64,000 nucleotides of DNA. Origin: Taenia hydatigena (taxonomy: Eukaryota; Platyhelminthes; Cestoda; Cyclophyllidea; Taeniidae). The DNA is taken from NCBI GenBank assembly GCA_036345935.2, contig JADWOT020001834.1, positions 1-64,000 on the forward strand, in the 5' to 3' direction. Positions within the stretch are counted from its first letter, which is position 1; the number at the start of each line of letters is the position of its first letter. The notes beneath the pieces are model-generated. The model saw only the letters and a list, made by a program, of their open reading frames with translations, was not told the origin of the DNA and ran no database searches. The position numbers and the translations under genes were made by a program. Positions 33,541 through 47,300 of this stretch are shown here, piece after piece.

Positions 33541-36500
33541 GCTGAGCTTGTTGCTTCACAACTATCACAGTAATTTCGTAGCATCCGAAAATGAAAAAAA
33601 GCAAACAATGGAAGAGCCGATGCGTGAATGTCCAATGCGCTATAAAGCTAACACCTTCTAACATAACAAATGATAGGAGAAAAAGCCTTAACAAGCAAGC
33701 GTTTACATGTGCTACAAAGTACAGTCAGCGTAGTGTTGCGAAAACTCCCCACTAGTCACTCCTTCCTCCGCTCCTGCTGCATCTACCTCGCCCAGGCGCC
33801 AACTCATGCCACCAAAGCTGAACCTACGATTAAGCCATTACTAAGGCCCTCTACACAACACGATTCGCAAAGACCACATTAACACAAAAAATAAGCGTGG
33901 TCCCCAAGTCAATGAGCAGAAGAGCCGCCAAGGATCCCACACCCTTCGCATATATGTGTGCCCTATAAACAAGGATATCATAGCAACGAAAACAACGCAC
34001 CTTTTACCACACGAAATGTGAAAGGGCATACAAGTAAGTGTTAAAAGCATGCTTCTACTCAAAATAAGGATCCACATCGGATTCATTGCCGAACAGAAAG
34101 GGCAGCAACAACCCATCAGCTACAATTAAAGCTTATCTGAGGAACGTATGGAGCGATAGCTAGGTCGAGATTCGCATTTATTTCCGTCCCACAATGCCTC
34201 CATTCTTCACAAAAAAAAACAAATTCCTTAACGGCAGGTTTGATGTTGAACCTGGCAAATACACAGACGAAGAGAATAGACAATTAGGCATACAGGAATA
34301 ATGAGTAGGTGTCAAGCAATTGTTAAGGTTAAAACTCTTCTCAACAAAATTACGACTCATTACTCAAAGTCCACAGTCATTAAGGAGCAAACTGATTGAC
34401 GAATCACCAAGACAATCTTAGTTTACCACATAAAGTATTGTACAGCAAACAATGAACGTGATTAGACCTTGCAGCTGGAAAACGAAACGTCTTAGCATTC
34501 ACATTATGAAGTCTTCGCTTTTACTCCAGCAAGCAGACGTGTAAAATTCCAATCAACACACAAAAGGCCAAATAACAACTAGAAAAGCAGAACCGATAAA
34601 AAAGTGCCGAATGCTTACCGGATTTCCGACTCGTTTGGGCAAATCAGGTCCCAATAACCGAAAATAACAGCAAATCTAGCCAATCACTTTATTAGTTGCC
34701 CGATAAAACAAATAAACTTCTAATTTATGTGTACCCTAAAATAATTTAAAGTCTAATGCAAGCACCTGACTTTTGTTTTCAGCGTAAAAAAACACAATGC
34801 AAGCACCAATAATGCATTTATTAGGCGCAAGCAATAAAATCAGCAACAAAAACTTGGTATGACAACGTACTAAAGTAACATTGCAAGATTCACGAACTAG
34901 TAATGTATGCAATTTGATCAAAAGTACAACACATTTATACAATATAATAAATCTTAAATATCACCGATTATGATGTTTGTGGATAAGCTAATTTGTGAAG
35001 CCTATTACTGCGTACTTTTGCCTGATACTCAGTCAAGTGACCGACACATCAATCGCAACACAGCCACACATCCACATACCTTTAATAGGGAAATTGGAAA
35101 AGGGAAATTTAATACATTTTTGTTTGAACTACCGGCGAAGTGTGCGGTTCGCGATATTCACTTCCTTCTTCATCAAAATAAATGCGGTAGATATATTTTG
35201 ATTTAATCCTTTGGCCCATTCGCCTGCACTCGTCTACGATTCCTATTCCTCATTTATCAGCATGCATACCTACACAAGTGATTAATAATAATCTCTTAAA
35301 AGAAGTCCCAGCATCCCACACTCCTTTGTCTATTCATCCATCTAAACCAGTCAACCCAGCAAACTTCAATCTCTAACGTACTCACTTTGATCTTATAATT
35401 CTACACCACCTCGTCAATCTACGCCTTAGTATTCTATCTCTCTACGCGATACTTCAGCCAAAGATTATATGATTTTATTTCTCACTACCGTGTGTCACTG
35501 CACGGGGTCCTGTGACGTTGACGCAAACATCCATAGATAAGGGTTTTTATTCCCTTGACTTTTCCTCTTTTAGCTAAGCTCAGATAGTTTCCTCCCCAAA
35601 ACGATTCTATATCCTTTCCTGACTATTCAATTTGCACTCAGTTTCAGTTCTTTCATTACAATTGAGAGGAGGAATGACTGTGCAAAAGCCAGTCTTAGCG
35701 TGTGGCTAGTCTTCAAAATAGTAAGCCAGTAGCTCCCTATATTTTAATCAACTCTGCGCTATGCATCACTGAATGCAGAAGTGTCCAGCATTACCAAGGA
35801 TTCATAGCCATATGCAACAAACAATTTTATTTGCACAAGTACCATTCCATTTATTCCTTTAGTAGAAAGAGAAGATTACATTTTGAAATTAAGCAAACGA
35901 TGATACACGCTATCTGAAGCGCACTAAATTTTATGCTAGGGATGAAGGGCACGTTCAATTCCATACCTTAGCTCCATTAAGGTGTCATCTAAACAAGCTA
36001 CTGCGCCTGTGCCTTTCCGATACGCGAACGGTTTCTCCGCTTGTTAAAGCACCTCTGGATACAAGCCAGTGTTCTACATAGAAGTGTAAATTTTTCGAAA
36101 ACCATTATGTGGTCCAATTACTGGCGAATATAATAATGATACTTGCTTAGCTTGCTATTTTAGGGCACAGATAATTGCGTACTCACAAATGAACAAGCAT
36201 GCAACACTGTAAGGCAAGTAAAGTGGAAGAGACTGCTATGAATTGGAAAAGAGAAAACAACCTAGTAAGCCTCTGCACTTTTGCCTCATTCTTGCGTAGG
36301 ATTTTAGAGATTTTGATAAAGAATTTTCAGGGAACACTGACTCGGGTCGGAGTCATAGACAAGGAAATGAGCAATCAGATGGGGTGTTTGGTTAAAGTTG
36401 ACTGACGAATAAATGGCCAACGCTAAGCAAAGTGAATACAGCAAGGTGTAGAATGTATGCCGACTCGTACGCAAATGCTTGAACTTACAGTGCTACCATG

Positions 36501-36720
36501 AAAGTGATAGTAGGTGAGGTCGATGCAGTTGACAACGAAGTGGGATTCGGATCGACAGGGAAAGGGAGGAGAGTGCATGGGCAGGGGCTGGAGAAGCCAT
36601 TTACTATATCACACATCATTTTAACATTCCCTTAATCACAATATGACATCAGGCAACTAGACAGAATTTCACCCAATTCCAATTTTGAAATCTTATTTAG
36701 CCTAGAGTTCCTGTTCCAGT
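33541..36720. other. AT-rich intergenic stretch, no supported gene
   Basis: Frames at 33841-34116 (minus), 34970-35206 (plus) and 36199-36405 (plus) are short and unsupported. No shared repeats seen. Confidence 0.5.
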
Positions 36721-38200
36721 CCTAGTTTACTTAACAGACACCAGATCTCTCTCATCCCATTACAGGTAAAACAGCGGTCTAAGATAAGAAGGCTTGTATT
36801 CATTTAAATATGAACACGGTGAACGAACAAGTTTACAAAGCCGAGTTTTCGTACAGTGTTGCAGATAACTAAATCCCAGACTCCTGCATCCGTCTCCAAA
36901 TTACATCTTGGCACACCCATTCCAATATATCCCTGCGATTTGTGATGTCTCCATCACCATCTTTGACGTGCCATATTCGCCAGTTCATAGGCGCAGACAA
37001 TAGAGGGGAGTTATTGACGAAGCCGAGTTTCTTCGCATAGTCCATGAAGAGGTCCATCCCACTTTCCTCCTTGTTCCTCACATCGTCTATAATTACAATT
37101 CCAAATGTGTGCTTGGGCGACAAGGCCCTAAATATGGCTAGTAGTTCGTTAATGATTGTTAAGCCACACCTTGGAAACAGTGAAAGCTCAATACATAAAG
37201 AACGCAGTGGAACGTGGCAAATTTTGCCTCTCTCAGGAATTGCTCGTACAATTCTCTACAAAGCACTGCACGATTAAGATCCGGAGAAAGATAAAAACGA
37301 TGAGTCTGAACGTGCACTGATGTGGGATGGGTGGAATTTACTATGTTGAGAAGTACGATGTTGTAGAGATGCAATGGACGCACTGGATAAATGACTCTGC
37401 CCCGCTTTGCCAAGATGGAAATGTATATAAGGCAACGGACTGTTCCATACGCACCGTAAGGAGCTCGAATTCGTGAGAACTGATGGTCAAATTGCATTTG
37501 ATTAAAGTGCTGCTCAACGGCTTTGCAAATGTCTGCTGTGCGCGCAGGTGACACGCCCGAATACAATGTGGTGTAGACTCGTCTGTCAATCCACTTCCAC
37601 TTGCTGATGTATGAGTAGGGCGTTTGTAGGAAGAGAATCCACTCCCAGCTCGGAATCGCTGTGCAAACATTCACTATGTCAACGACGCCAAGGTATTTGC
37701 ACAGCTTTTCAACCAAATCTCGACGGAGGTCCGTGATCTTCTTATTTTGGCATTTCGCCTGAAAGATGTAAGTGGTGATTAACTGACAACTAATAATATT
37801 CAAAGCAGAATGAGAATGAACTACCAAATGCATCATGCTTGATGATATACAAAAAGTAGAAGTCACCTAGACCGTAGTTTGCGGCTAAACTGAGGGAATA
37901 GTAGTTTTCGATAGTCGGGTAGACTCAACTTACTTCCAGCTCCATGTCGTGATTTCTGACGGGCGCTCTGAAGCTCTCGCAGCGTGAGCAAAGGAGGACT
38001 GCGAGATGGACCTCAAATCGTCTTCACCACTGAGAAGCGAGACCTAATCAACCTTGAGTGCCATTTAAGTGCAGTTCGAACTGTGATTACATTAACCCTG
38101 GGGGGTGCGGTTCACTCCTTCTCATCGTGTGAAATGCAGTTAGACTTCCTCAAATCTGTTTATGCATTAAAGATTCGAGATAGTTTGAGTAAAAAGCTTT
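36720..38200 (-). repeat. Inverted duplication, minus block (partner 42960-44300)
   Basis: Beyond the gene, the match extends downstream through ATCTGGTGT(C/T)TGT and upstream through AACCTTG(C)GAGTGCCA(C/T)TTAA. The duplication therefore includes flanking DNA and was not made from RNA. Confidence 0.65.
36869..37945 (-). pseudogene. Unknown gene family with F-box-like N-terminus, minus copy (frameshifted)
   Basis: Two exons. The first is tiny, 37945-37934 (MELE), with donor GAA|GTAAGT. The second starts at 37758 after a TTTCAG acceptor. Reading continues to TAA at 37159-37161. One base appears to be missing near 37189. In the shifted frame the homology resumes and runs to the stop at 36869, giving roughly 300 codons in all. 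The start of exon 2 (ITDLRRDLVEKLCKYLG, then VVDIVNVC and SWEW) weakly resembles an F-box. The C-terminal part has HTFGIVIIDDV, ESGMDLFMDYAKKLGF, NWRIWHV and EWVCQDVIWRRM, which I do not recognise. The plus copy at 43154-44161 is intact across the frameshift point. Differences between the copies in the N-terminal region are mostly synonymous or third-position, so this was a protein-coding gene. Confidence 0.65.
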
Positions 38201-41034
38201 ATTAGCTCATAATTAGCAAAATGTAGTGTATGGGAAGATACTTATCTTAACTGCGATTTGTACTGATAGACTGTTGTCAAATGTAAAGGCTGTTTTTCTT
38301 GGTCATTGGTGATCCTTGATAGAGTTCACAGTCCAACCGATTCCCGCATTAAAAGAGTATCACAGTCCTACATCTAGCTATGATTGCGCCTAATGTTTTG
38401 AAAAAATTTTGTTCTGTGAATTTATTGTCCGAACTGGGAAAGGCTCTAGCCAGGTTAATATTGCCACGGATTGGGCAAATAGTCCTCTCAACGAAGCTTA
38501 TAGGTCTCTACATTGGCATTGGTTACATAAAAATATGACAGCTGACGAGTGATTAGCTATCAAGCTTGCGTATATTTTCAACTAAGCAATAACGAGTTCT
38601 TCAGTTCTACATTCTTATACCTGGTGAACAATGCATGCTAAGGCCGTGAAGCAGGTAGATGTTTTGGAATGTAATTGTGGGGAGATCCAAGACTGCTTAA
38701 AAACTATTGCATTGCTAAGATGATTTATTGTCGACGCACACCCGTATTCAGCATAGTAGTGCAAGGGTAACTGAAGTTATGTTGTTGCCACTGTTAAGCG
38801 AGTTCAGTCTGCTAATCCATCGCTAATGCTCTCTTCTACAGCGCCGAGTTTCAATAGCATCATCTTGCCTTGTAACAAGATAATTAATACGTGGGCGTCT
38901 TTTGAAGCCAGTTAATGGAGCCAAATGAAGCGTTTTGTTCTAAAACGCAAATTGTCTTGAATCAAAACTAGCCAGCTCGATTGCCTTGCGATTAGCCCAT
39001 TATCAGAAACAGTGATAGTTAACTTAATTCACACGCTCTAAAGGTTTGTCACGTCATCACTAATAAGTAAACAAGGCTTGTGTAAATGGTCTTGCATGCT
39101 GTAAACTTGGCAAATGTGTGTACCATTCATTCGAGCTTGTAATATTTAAAGTCGGTGCAGAGTTGTAGTGAATTAGTGGAAGACAAAAATAATTCAAAGT
39201 GCAGGGTCGGACAATGAGCAGCTAATCATTTAGTTTAAATAACCGTTAACTTGAATTTCCTTTAACAAGTGTAAAGTGCTTAATGGTTGGGATCTTGATC
39301 ACACTAACCTCCTTCTCTCCCCTTTATCTCCTCCAAAATCGTCATTATCCCACTTATAAAGACCGTTCACAAAATACTTAAAATGATTACATGCAGCCGA
39401 CTTAGTATCCTGGAGGCCGATGTGTCACATCTGAGGTGGTGGAATTGATTACGGTCATAAGACAATCTGATCGACAAAGTGGATGGCGCCTACAACGACA
39501 CTGCTTTGCAGAATTCACCACGTACAGCATGGAGCAGAATCGACAAGTAGAGGAAGTCTTGAGAAGCACATTGTTGATTGCTTTCTCCTAATAAATAATT
39601 GATGTTAGCGAATCCGCTGTAAGGAATAGATTTTTATGCCTACCCATCAGCGAGATGAGATATTCATCACCATGTATGATGTGTTCCAGTAAGCCGCGTC
39701 GTGAGTCGCCACTGCCAATACTGAGTCGTAGTTGAGTGCTTGTGTGCTCGATAAGGTCTCGTTAGCCTCACAGAAGAAAAAGTAATGCTTTCTCAATGGC
39801 AACATTGCTGGACGCCTGATGCAGCCTTGCGATGATCAGGTCGTATCTGAGGCACAGCATTGTCAGAGGTACAAGTTGAGGTTTCAATTTTACTCTCCAA
39901 CTCCTAAGCTAGACAAAAAAGCCGATTTGCCAGAAGTGCTGATCTCATTAACTACTTAGAGTCAATTTCGAAGGATTACATGAAGGTCTTCATAAAATCG
40001 CGAAAGCATAAAGATAGCTTTGTAGGCTGGAGTAGTCCGTTGGATTTAAATCCTTTCTGCTAAAACCCTTCTGCAAGGGTCGGCGTGCGTTGACGGGCAT
40101 TATGGTCTGTGGGACCTTCCAACTACCCTTGTTCTTGATCCTCAATGGAACGGGTTTTGTTCGACAGGGGCGATTTAAGCCAAAAACCGGAGTTATGCTC
40201 CAGATATGTAAAGAATGTGACACGGATTCGCAATAGCCTGCACTCCACTGCTGCCGAATCAAAAGATATCCGCTTTAAAAAGCATATTCTCGTCTAGTAG
40301 GCAGACATTATGCCAAGCTGGATAAGTTTATTCAAAATAAAATAGGATTTTAACAATCGAGTAGGAGCTCAAATGAGGACTGTTTTGTTCTGAAGTGCCA
40401 ACGGTCACATAAAATAATCGGGTCGAATGAAGGTGTGAGATAAGTCTCCTGTATTTAGGGTAGATGCTTGAGACGAAGAGTAGCGACGATAAATCACTTG
40501 CAATGCGCACCAAGTTCGCTGTATCAAGGACACCTATCGATCTCCAAATCCACCATGATCCAGAAAACCGAAAATAAATAGGAGCATACAGCTCTTCGCA
40601 TGCGCTTGATTTATGAATTGGGACTGCTATGCTGACTAATTTGTGGTACAAATTGCATCCGATTTCGGGCAGCTTGCATGACTCACATCATCGTGGGTTC
40701 GTTAAATGGTCCATTAACTAAATCACAAGTCAAAGGCTCTACTTCATCCTTAGGAGGCCGCATCAATTCTGAATCTCTTTTGTGTATCGCAACATTAAAT
40801 ATAAGAGTTTGCGTAGCATGGACAGTGCTTGCTCTGACCCTGCACCAATTCTGGAACAATTAATCTGCGTGCTATAGTAAATTTTAGTAATTATGGTAAG
40901 GATATCGAAAATGGGTAAGTGACCTGTGGCGAGACATCTCTTCCACACAATATTGCATGCGATCCACTGCAAAATAACCCCCTTCCGAACATGGATGATC
41001 AGAAGTCTCATGCCAATGAGGCCACACAAGGACT
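38201..41034. other. Intergenic stretch, no supported gene
   Basis: Minus-strand frames at 39990-40262, 40328-40651 and 40763-41044 have no recognisable features and no counterpart within the window. Confidence 0.5.
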
Positions 41035-41145
41035 TTGACTTCAACTAGGTGCTAGGATGTTTAGTGTACCTTATTATACGAGGAGTTTGTTGTGACGAGT
41101 AAGTAGCTGCAGAATTATAGATCAATCTATGCAATTACACGGCAT
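41035..41145 (+). repeat. Short direct repeat, partner 42845-42958
   Basis: About 110 bases shared, from TTTGACTTC through GAGTAAGTA-CTGCAGAA to ATGCAATTACAC. Strand assigned relative to its partner. Confidence 0.6.
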
Positions 41146-42704
41146 ACCGCCTTGAGATATGGCTCCGTGTTGGCGTAAACAGGTGCAAAACTGCCCATTC
41201 CTGAAGTCACAGTTAAAACAACTCTGAGATCACGAGCTCAATCCGTTCAATTTCAGGGCAGTCTTTGTTAAGGAAAACATTGGAAAAGGACGATATGCAG
41301 CAACGAATAAAACTGCTTCCGATACATTCGTTGGCTTATCGCTGATTTTTTGCTACAAAAGCGTTGAAAACGACTATTTTATAGCAAACAATAAAGTTCG
41401 AATTTAATTTATCAGATTATCACCCTATTGTTTTGTTTAGGTGGAGGAACAGAAGTTGTGGCTGTCAAAGATTAATGAATGCTGATGGTGACTTGGTGAC
41501 CACGCCTAAGTGTTCCCTGTCATGATTATGAGTGTAGGTGAGCGTGTCCAAAATGGCAATCGCAGGTGATGTAGCAGACGCAAAGCAAGAATTAACACCG
41601 CCCTTGATTTACTGGTTAAGATCGGCTAGAAAACACCGATTTAGGTTGTTGCTTCCGGATTATAAGATGGGGATAAATGAAGAGTCATTATACTCCTGGA
41701 ATGCCAATTCGCGTAAAGAGAAGGTTGAAGTAAACTGAAGATAATCCTTCCGGCTGCATGCAGAGGACCATTGATAGCCTAGATTGGTGAATGTCACTTT
41801 TACCAAGGACCAAATCAACAGCAGTCTTTTGCGGCAACATGAAGAGGTCAGAATCACTTTGACTCCAGCCGTCTTTATTATGATTGAAGTAATTTTAATT
41901 CATTTAGAGGTGCAACAGCACCCTGCAAATTGCTCTACTCTTCAGGCTAGTTCAAATAAATACTTCGAATTCAACCAGCACATACAAAAGCACTTCATTC
42001 AGTCCTTGATTAACAATTTATTATGGTACAAAAGCGGTGCATTTTACACAGGCTCCGGGCATATCACTATTGTTAGCTTGACGCAGTTATTTTAGGTCTT
42101 TTAGGCTTCTGCAGCGTGCACGAACTTTGTAGCGAAGTCTTAAGGTAGCAGAGGCATGAATAATGTCGAAAATAACTCAATTAGACCCACTGGGTACAAG
42201 TTAGGCATTGTTGTGCGGTGGCAACTTTGCCGCTGTTTGTGGGTGAGACCTCACTACGAATTGGGTAGCATTTAAGCAGTATATTGATTGATTCATACCT
42301 AAACCTAATATGGAAATTGTTTCAAGGCATAAACTTTAGTCAAAGTCGAAAAGTTAAATAAAATCATAAGGTATTTGTCTATGGCTCTGCGTGAATTCAC
42401 AGGTGCAAAGCATGTTGATTAAAAATCCTGCTGCCCCAGAACAGGCGACATACAACCCTATTACTTTGCAAGGCTCCAGTGGTCATCACCCTGGTAGAAT
42501 TAGTCAGATTTTAAGTTCACTAGCCCTACTATGTACAGAATCACATTTATTCTCAGGACATCGGCTCGAAACACAGGTGAAATAAGTGTCCCCTCCCACA
42601 ACACGTTCATTCGCTAGCTGCCAATGCTTGATACGCCTAGTTATGAGTACATCCCTGATCGTTCATTATGCACAGGACTATCTAAAATTTTAATGCGTTT
42701 TTCC
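41146..42704. other. Stretch with two unsupported frames
   Basis: Plus-strand frames at 41538-41738 and 41784-42095 were considered. Neither has splice support, a start context or a recognisable family. AT-rich; no repeats noticed. Confidence 0.4.
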
Positions 42705-43105
42705 ACAAAGAGGTGTGATTTCACGTCTGTGAGTAAACATGGTCAATCCCTAAACTGCGTTTAAGTTGCGCTCGCAAGGTTGACTACCTCTCGCGTCTCA
42801 ACGGCGAAGACAATTTGCGTTCCCGCACCCACTCGAACCTGACTCACTTTGACTTCGGCTAGACGCTAGAATATCCAGTGTGCCTTATTACACCAAGGGT
42901 TTGTTATGAGGAGTAAGTAACTGCAGAACCATAGATCAATTCATGCAATTACACAGCAAATGCATTTTTCCACAACGAGGTGTGATTCCACATTTGTGAG
43001 TAAACGTGGTCATTCCATGAACTGCGTTTAAGTGGCACTCGCAAGGTTGACTGCCTCTCGCGTCCCAACGGCGAGGACGATTTGCGTTCCCGCACCCACT
43101 CGAAC
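42705..43105 (+). repeat. Direct repeat pair flanking a short repeat
   Basis: 42705-42850 and 42962-43105 are about 85-90 percent alike, each running from TTTTTCCACAA-GAGGTGTGATT to TTGCGTTCCCGCACCCACTC. The 42845-42958 repeat lies between them. The array sits just upstream of the plus copy of the unknown gene family, and a diverged version occurs at the matching place of the minus copy (about 38000-38150), so part of it predates the inverted duplication. Confidence 0.65.
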
Positions 43106-44300
43106 TTCACTCATTTGTCGAGAGTTCTTAAAGTTCCCGCCAGAAATTGTGAAATGGAGTTGGAAGTAAGTTGAACCTCTCTGACTTTCTAAATAAATGA
43201 TTTGCCGAGTAAGATATGTTAAATTGTTCGCTTTCATAGCAATTCGAGTAGTTCTACTCGACAGTTAAGTAATGAATGCATTTTGCAGGTGAGATCAAGC
43301 AATAAGAAGATCACGGACCTCCGTCGAGATTTGATTGAAATGTTGTGCAAATACCTTGGTGTTGTTGACATAGTGAATGTTTGCACAGCGATTCCAAGCT
43401 GGGAGTGGATTGACAGACAGGTTTGCACAACGCTGTATTCAGACGAGTCACCTCCGCGCACTGCAGACATTTGCAAAGCCGTTGAGCAGCACTTTAGTCA
43501 AATGCAGTTTGACCTTTAATTCCCACTGATTCGAGCTCCTCATGGTGCGTATGAAGGCGTCACATGCCTTCTAGTTCTTTCCATCTTGACAAGGTGGGAG
43601 AACGTTTTCTGCCCCATACATCCATTGGAGCTGGACACTTATTTCTCTCTGAACATTGTTAACTCTACCAACCCCACATCAATATACACTCGGCCAACAG
43701 ATTACCGCCCTCCCGAAAATGTCTATTATCGTCCTCCAGGGTCTACCGACTTTCAACTTGTTGGCAGTGAATTGGAGGGGATCCTAAGTAGCCAAATACC
43801 ACGATTTACTGCATTCGACTGCATTCTCTATGTACTTAAGCTGTCCGTCTTCACGCGACACAGCTCAAATATTGTTATCGAGCTTCAAGCCATATTGAGG
43901 ACCTTGTCAGCCAGACACACTTTTGGGATTGTAATTATAGACGATGTGAGGAGGAGAGAGGAAAGTGGAATGGATCTCTTCATGGGCTATGCGAAGCAAC
44001 TCGGTTTCTTTAGTGACTCGCCTCTAATGACTACGCCAATAAACTGGCGCATTTGGCACTTTCAGGACTGCAACAGTCACATTATGCAGCGCAAGGACAT
44101 ATTCGAATGGGTGTGCCAGGATGTAATTTGGAGGCGGATGCAGGAATTGCAATTTAATTAGCTACGACACTTTGTAGAATGCTTGGCTTTGTGATTAGAT
44201 TTGCTTAGCTTCTTAATAAATAAGCAAGATTTGTACGATCTTGTTTTTATTGAAGGTGCTTTTTATCTGTATTGGGGTCAGGGATCTGGTGTTTGTCGCG
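42960..44300 (+). repeat. Inverted duplication, plus block (partner 36720-38200)
   Basis: Reverse-complement partner of 36720-38200, with about 4.8 kb of unrelated sequence between the two blocks. Overlaps the direct-repeat array just upstream of the gene. Confidence 0.65.
43154..44161 (+). pseudogene. Unknown gene family with F-box-like N-terminus, plus copy (nonsense codon)
   Basis: Same structure as the minus copy. Exon 1 is 43154-43165 (MELE, donor GAA|GTAAGT). Exon 2 runs 43289-44161 after a TTTTGCAG acceptor. The frame is open throughout except for one TAA at 43517-43519, where the minus copy has CAG. After it the frame continues 213 codons to the final TAG. It also lacks 16 codons that the minus copy has after SWEWI; both ends of the missing piece carry AGTGGATT in the minus copy. 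The downstream 191-codon part (from 43586) contains NIVNSTNP, HTFGIVIIDDV and EWVCQDVIWRRM. No family recognised. It could be a recent pseudogene, a gene read from an internal start, or a null allele. Confidence 0.65.
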
Positions 44301-47300
44301 TTGAATGGACTTGAGTACGCTTCTGTGCGGTCGAAGCATAAGATATTATGATTGGAGCATTGCTTGATGCAGAGGGTGGCTTCTTTTATTCCTACTTATG
44401 CACCTCCTTCTCATTCCCCGTTGATCTAAGTCCCACTGCATTGTCAACTTAATCTGACTTGCCTACTGACGAGTTGGAAGTAGTTAGCAAGCACGAATTT
44501 TTTACGCACAAGTTCACGTATATTTTGCTCCTTGCAGCACTCACTTTGATTTACATTACTTAGTCCATTACCCGTCATCTTTAGTCAAACGCTTCATTTG
44601 GGTGCTCTTTTTTCCTCTTCTTTGATCGAAATCGGAGTCGAAACCTCCTGAGACTCCAGAGAAAAGATCACCGAAATGCCACATAGGAATAAAACCATCC
44701 CATCTAAATTACAGTGTTGCATAATTGTCAATCAGTGAACGCATTGAAACCTGTGCCCTGAATTGGCAAGATAAATAGTCGCTGTTATTAATTCCACCAG
44801 TAATTAGACATCCTAATATTTTATGGAGAATCCGCACTTCTACATGAAACGTCTACATGATACGTCTGGGCGACAGCCTCTGTTCTGATTCTGCCAACAT
44901 CAAATACTGAGCACATTAAAGTAGAATCCGCATCCACTCCAAAGTAAAAACAGCATTACAAGGTTTCATTTCAGCGACTTAGTGTTTATCAATGTATTCA
45001 CGCCCTCATGAGATGACTGATCTTGCAAAGTTCAAAAATCTTGCAAGCATTCATCAGGATGGCTTTGAGCTGCCTTAGTACATGAGTGCCTTCATTACAA
45101 ATCGGTGTATACGTCGTTTTCATGGTAGTCACCCAGTGGACATTGTTTGCCCCTACAGTGGAAGGGACACCGAATTTGCCGTTATGTGGGGTTAGGATGG
45201 TGTGATGTTTTACACTAAAGTCGCGTCCTCCATCACAGGTATCCATCACTGTGACTAATGCAACATTGTGGCAGAAGGCGTGGATGCAGTCAACGCCTAT
45301 CCTTGACTTGATTCACCTTAACAGTGAGGTGATCGTCTTAGCTATGTAAGCGTGTAATTTGCCTGATTCTTGCTTTATTTCGTATTGCCCTTAGGCATGT
45401 AGGAAATGGTTTGCACAACCCTGGTCGGATTCATTTTTACTGTTGCGTAGCATGCATACGTAACGTGTGCTTCTCAGCACCAAAGCAATGCTAGCAAGAA
45501 GGTTGTTTAAAAAGATAGCAGCAAAGCTGATAAAGACTAATTGTCCTTTGTGTTTTCGGATTTGGGTTTAACCGGTTAGATAAACGAACCTAAATGTAGT
45601 GTGATTATTTTCTCGGCAATACAACCGTAGACGTGTATACTGTGGTGAATTTTCCCATCAAACGGGCAGACTTTTTTCGTAAACGCATGGTGCAGTGCTC
45701 CTGTTACTGCTCTTCTAGGTGTTGCCATTGCCTTTCTTTGGTAAGGATTCACTAAAACTAAAAAGGAATTCGCTAAATATTTTTCTAACATGCAACCTCA
45801 TCACCACAAAAGGCTTGTCGAGCATGCACAATCGAATGCATTGAAATTTTATTCCAAGAGGAAGTGCCAGGTCTAACTCTGCGATACGCGGGCTTACGGC
45901 CACACAAATTTGTGACTGAATGTTACTTTGCTGGCCTGACTTAGCGTTTTGGTACTTTGTAATTAGAGTTGTTGTTAGATGTTTTTATTTGTTTAATGGA
46001 ATACAAGTACAGGCGTTGAAGTGCATTCCAAAGAGAATGGCAGTACCAGTGTTCTGTCCTTTGTTTAGAGCATTTGTTTTCCATTGACCGCTCAATTCTT
46101 GGTAAACACAAATTGCAGCATTTGAAAGGTCTTTTACTTCAATTTTGAGACCGTGCCTTGTTTGCAGCGTTGTCTTCTGCAATGCTTCCATCTCTCTGCT
46201 AGAAATTGTTGTATCAGGTCGTCAGAACTTTAATGCACCACTTTTGTAGTAGCAGTTTTAATGTCACCTCAAAACTGTGCCACCACGTGATTGTCTGCAT
46301 CGCCAACACTTGTTTCCTTTGTGAGTGATGCTATTTCTCATTGGGTTACACCATATAGAGGTTTGCTCAAGTCACCGGCAGGAGGATGGTGTTGGGAACA
46401 CGAGTGGCGTGTGGACTAAACACAAGCATACCTGAGGTGGTGATTAAAAGGATATGAACTGCTACTAAATATTACCGGCTTAGCGTCTGCATTTTTTTGC
46501 AAAGAAGGCTTTTATGAGTTGGTGTAGTCGTGAGACTCCTCCTCCTTCTCCTATGCGACAGTTCGATGATCCCCTTATCTTGAAGGTGTGCAATCCGTCT
46601 GCGTCAGAAAGAGGTGGCGATAGCAGCGCCCTCAATGCCTACATTTGGTCACCTATGCTCTTCGCATCCAGCACCTCGTTGCCAACTCAACCGCACGAGT
46701 CGTTGCATTGGTCGGTGGATCGATAAGACCACCTGGTGTGCAGTCGCTGTATTTCTGTTATCATTTTGATAGTCTATCGACCCACGGATCGATCGATAGT
46801 GCCGCTGGACGAGTTGAGCTACAGAAAAATTGCTCGGGTTAAAAAGTAAACTCAAAGACACAAATTATAGAAATGTGCCTTTGTTTATGACGAGAATGTC
46901 ATTTATTGTTCCAATCCACGGCAAGTTCCTGAACCCTCTCCTCTTCCTCTTCTTCTACTTGTCACTCTCAACTCATTATATTCCCTGTTCCTGAGTCCCT
47001 TCCGCACCTGAGCTTTCGGGACGGCTATGGGGCTGCAAATGATGAGTTTGCATTTGCAGCACTTTCTAAGGGCGGTTTGGGACCCCAAGTGCCTTGCCAA
47101 CAATTCTCTAGCCAATTATAGGGACCAGTTCCCCCTTCAACCTCACTGATCAATGTCACCTCCGTCTGCAATCGGTGGTCAGTTGCTCTTGTTGCCACCA
47201 CACAAAGTATCTTTTTTATGCTTACCAAAGATTAAACTCATCAACTTTTGTTTGGCAGACATTGACAAATAAAGAGTAGCTACAGTGTCTGTTGCATACG

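Noticed and set aside
40328..40651. 107-codon minus frame
   Set aside because: No start context, splice partner or known domain.
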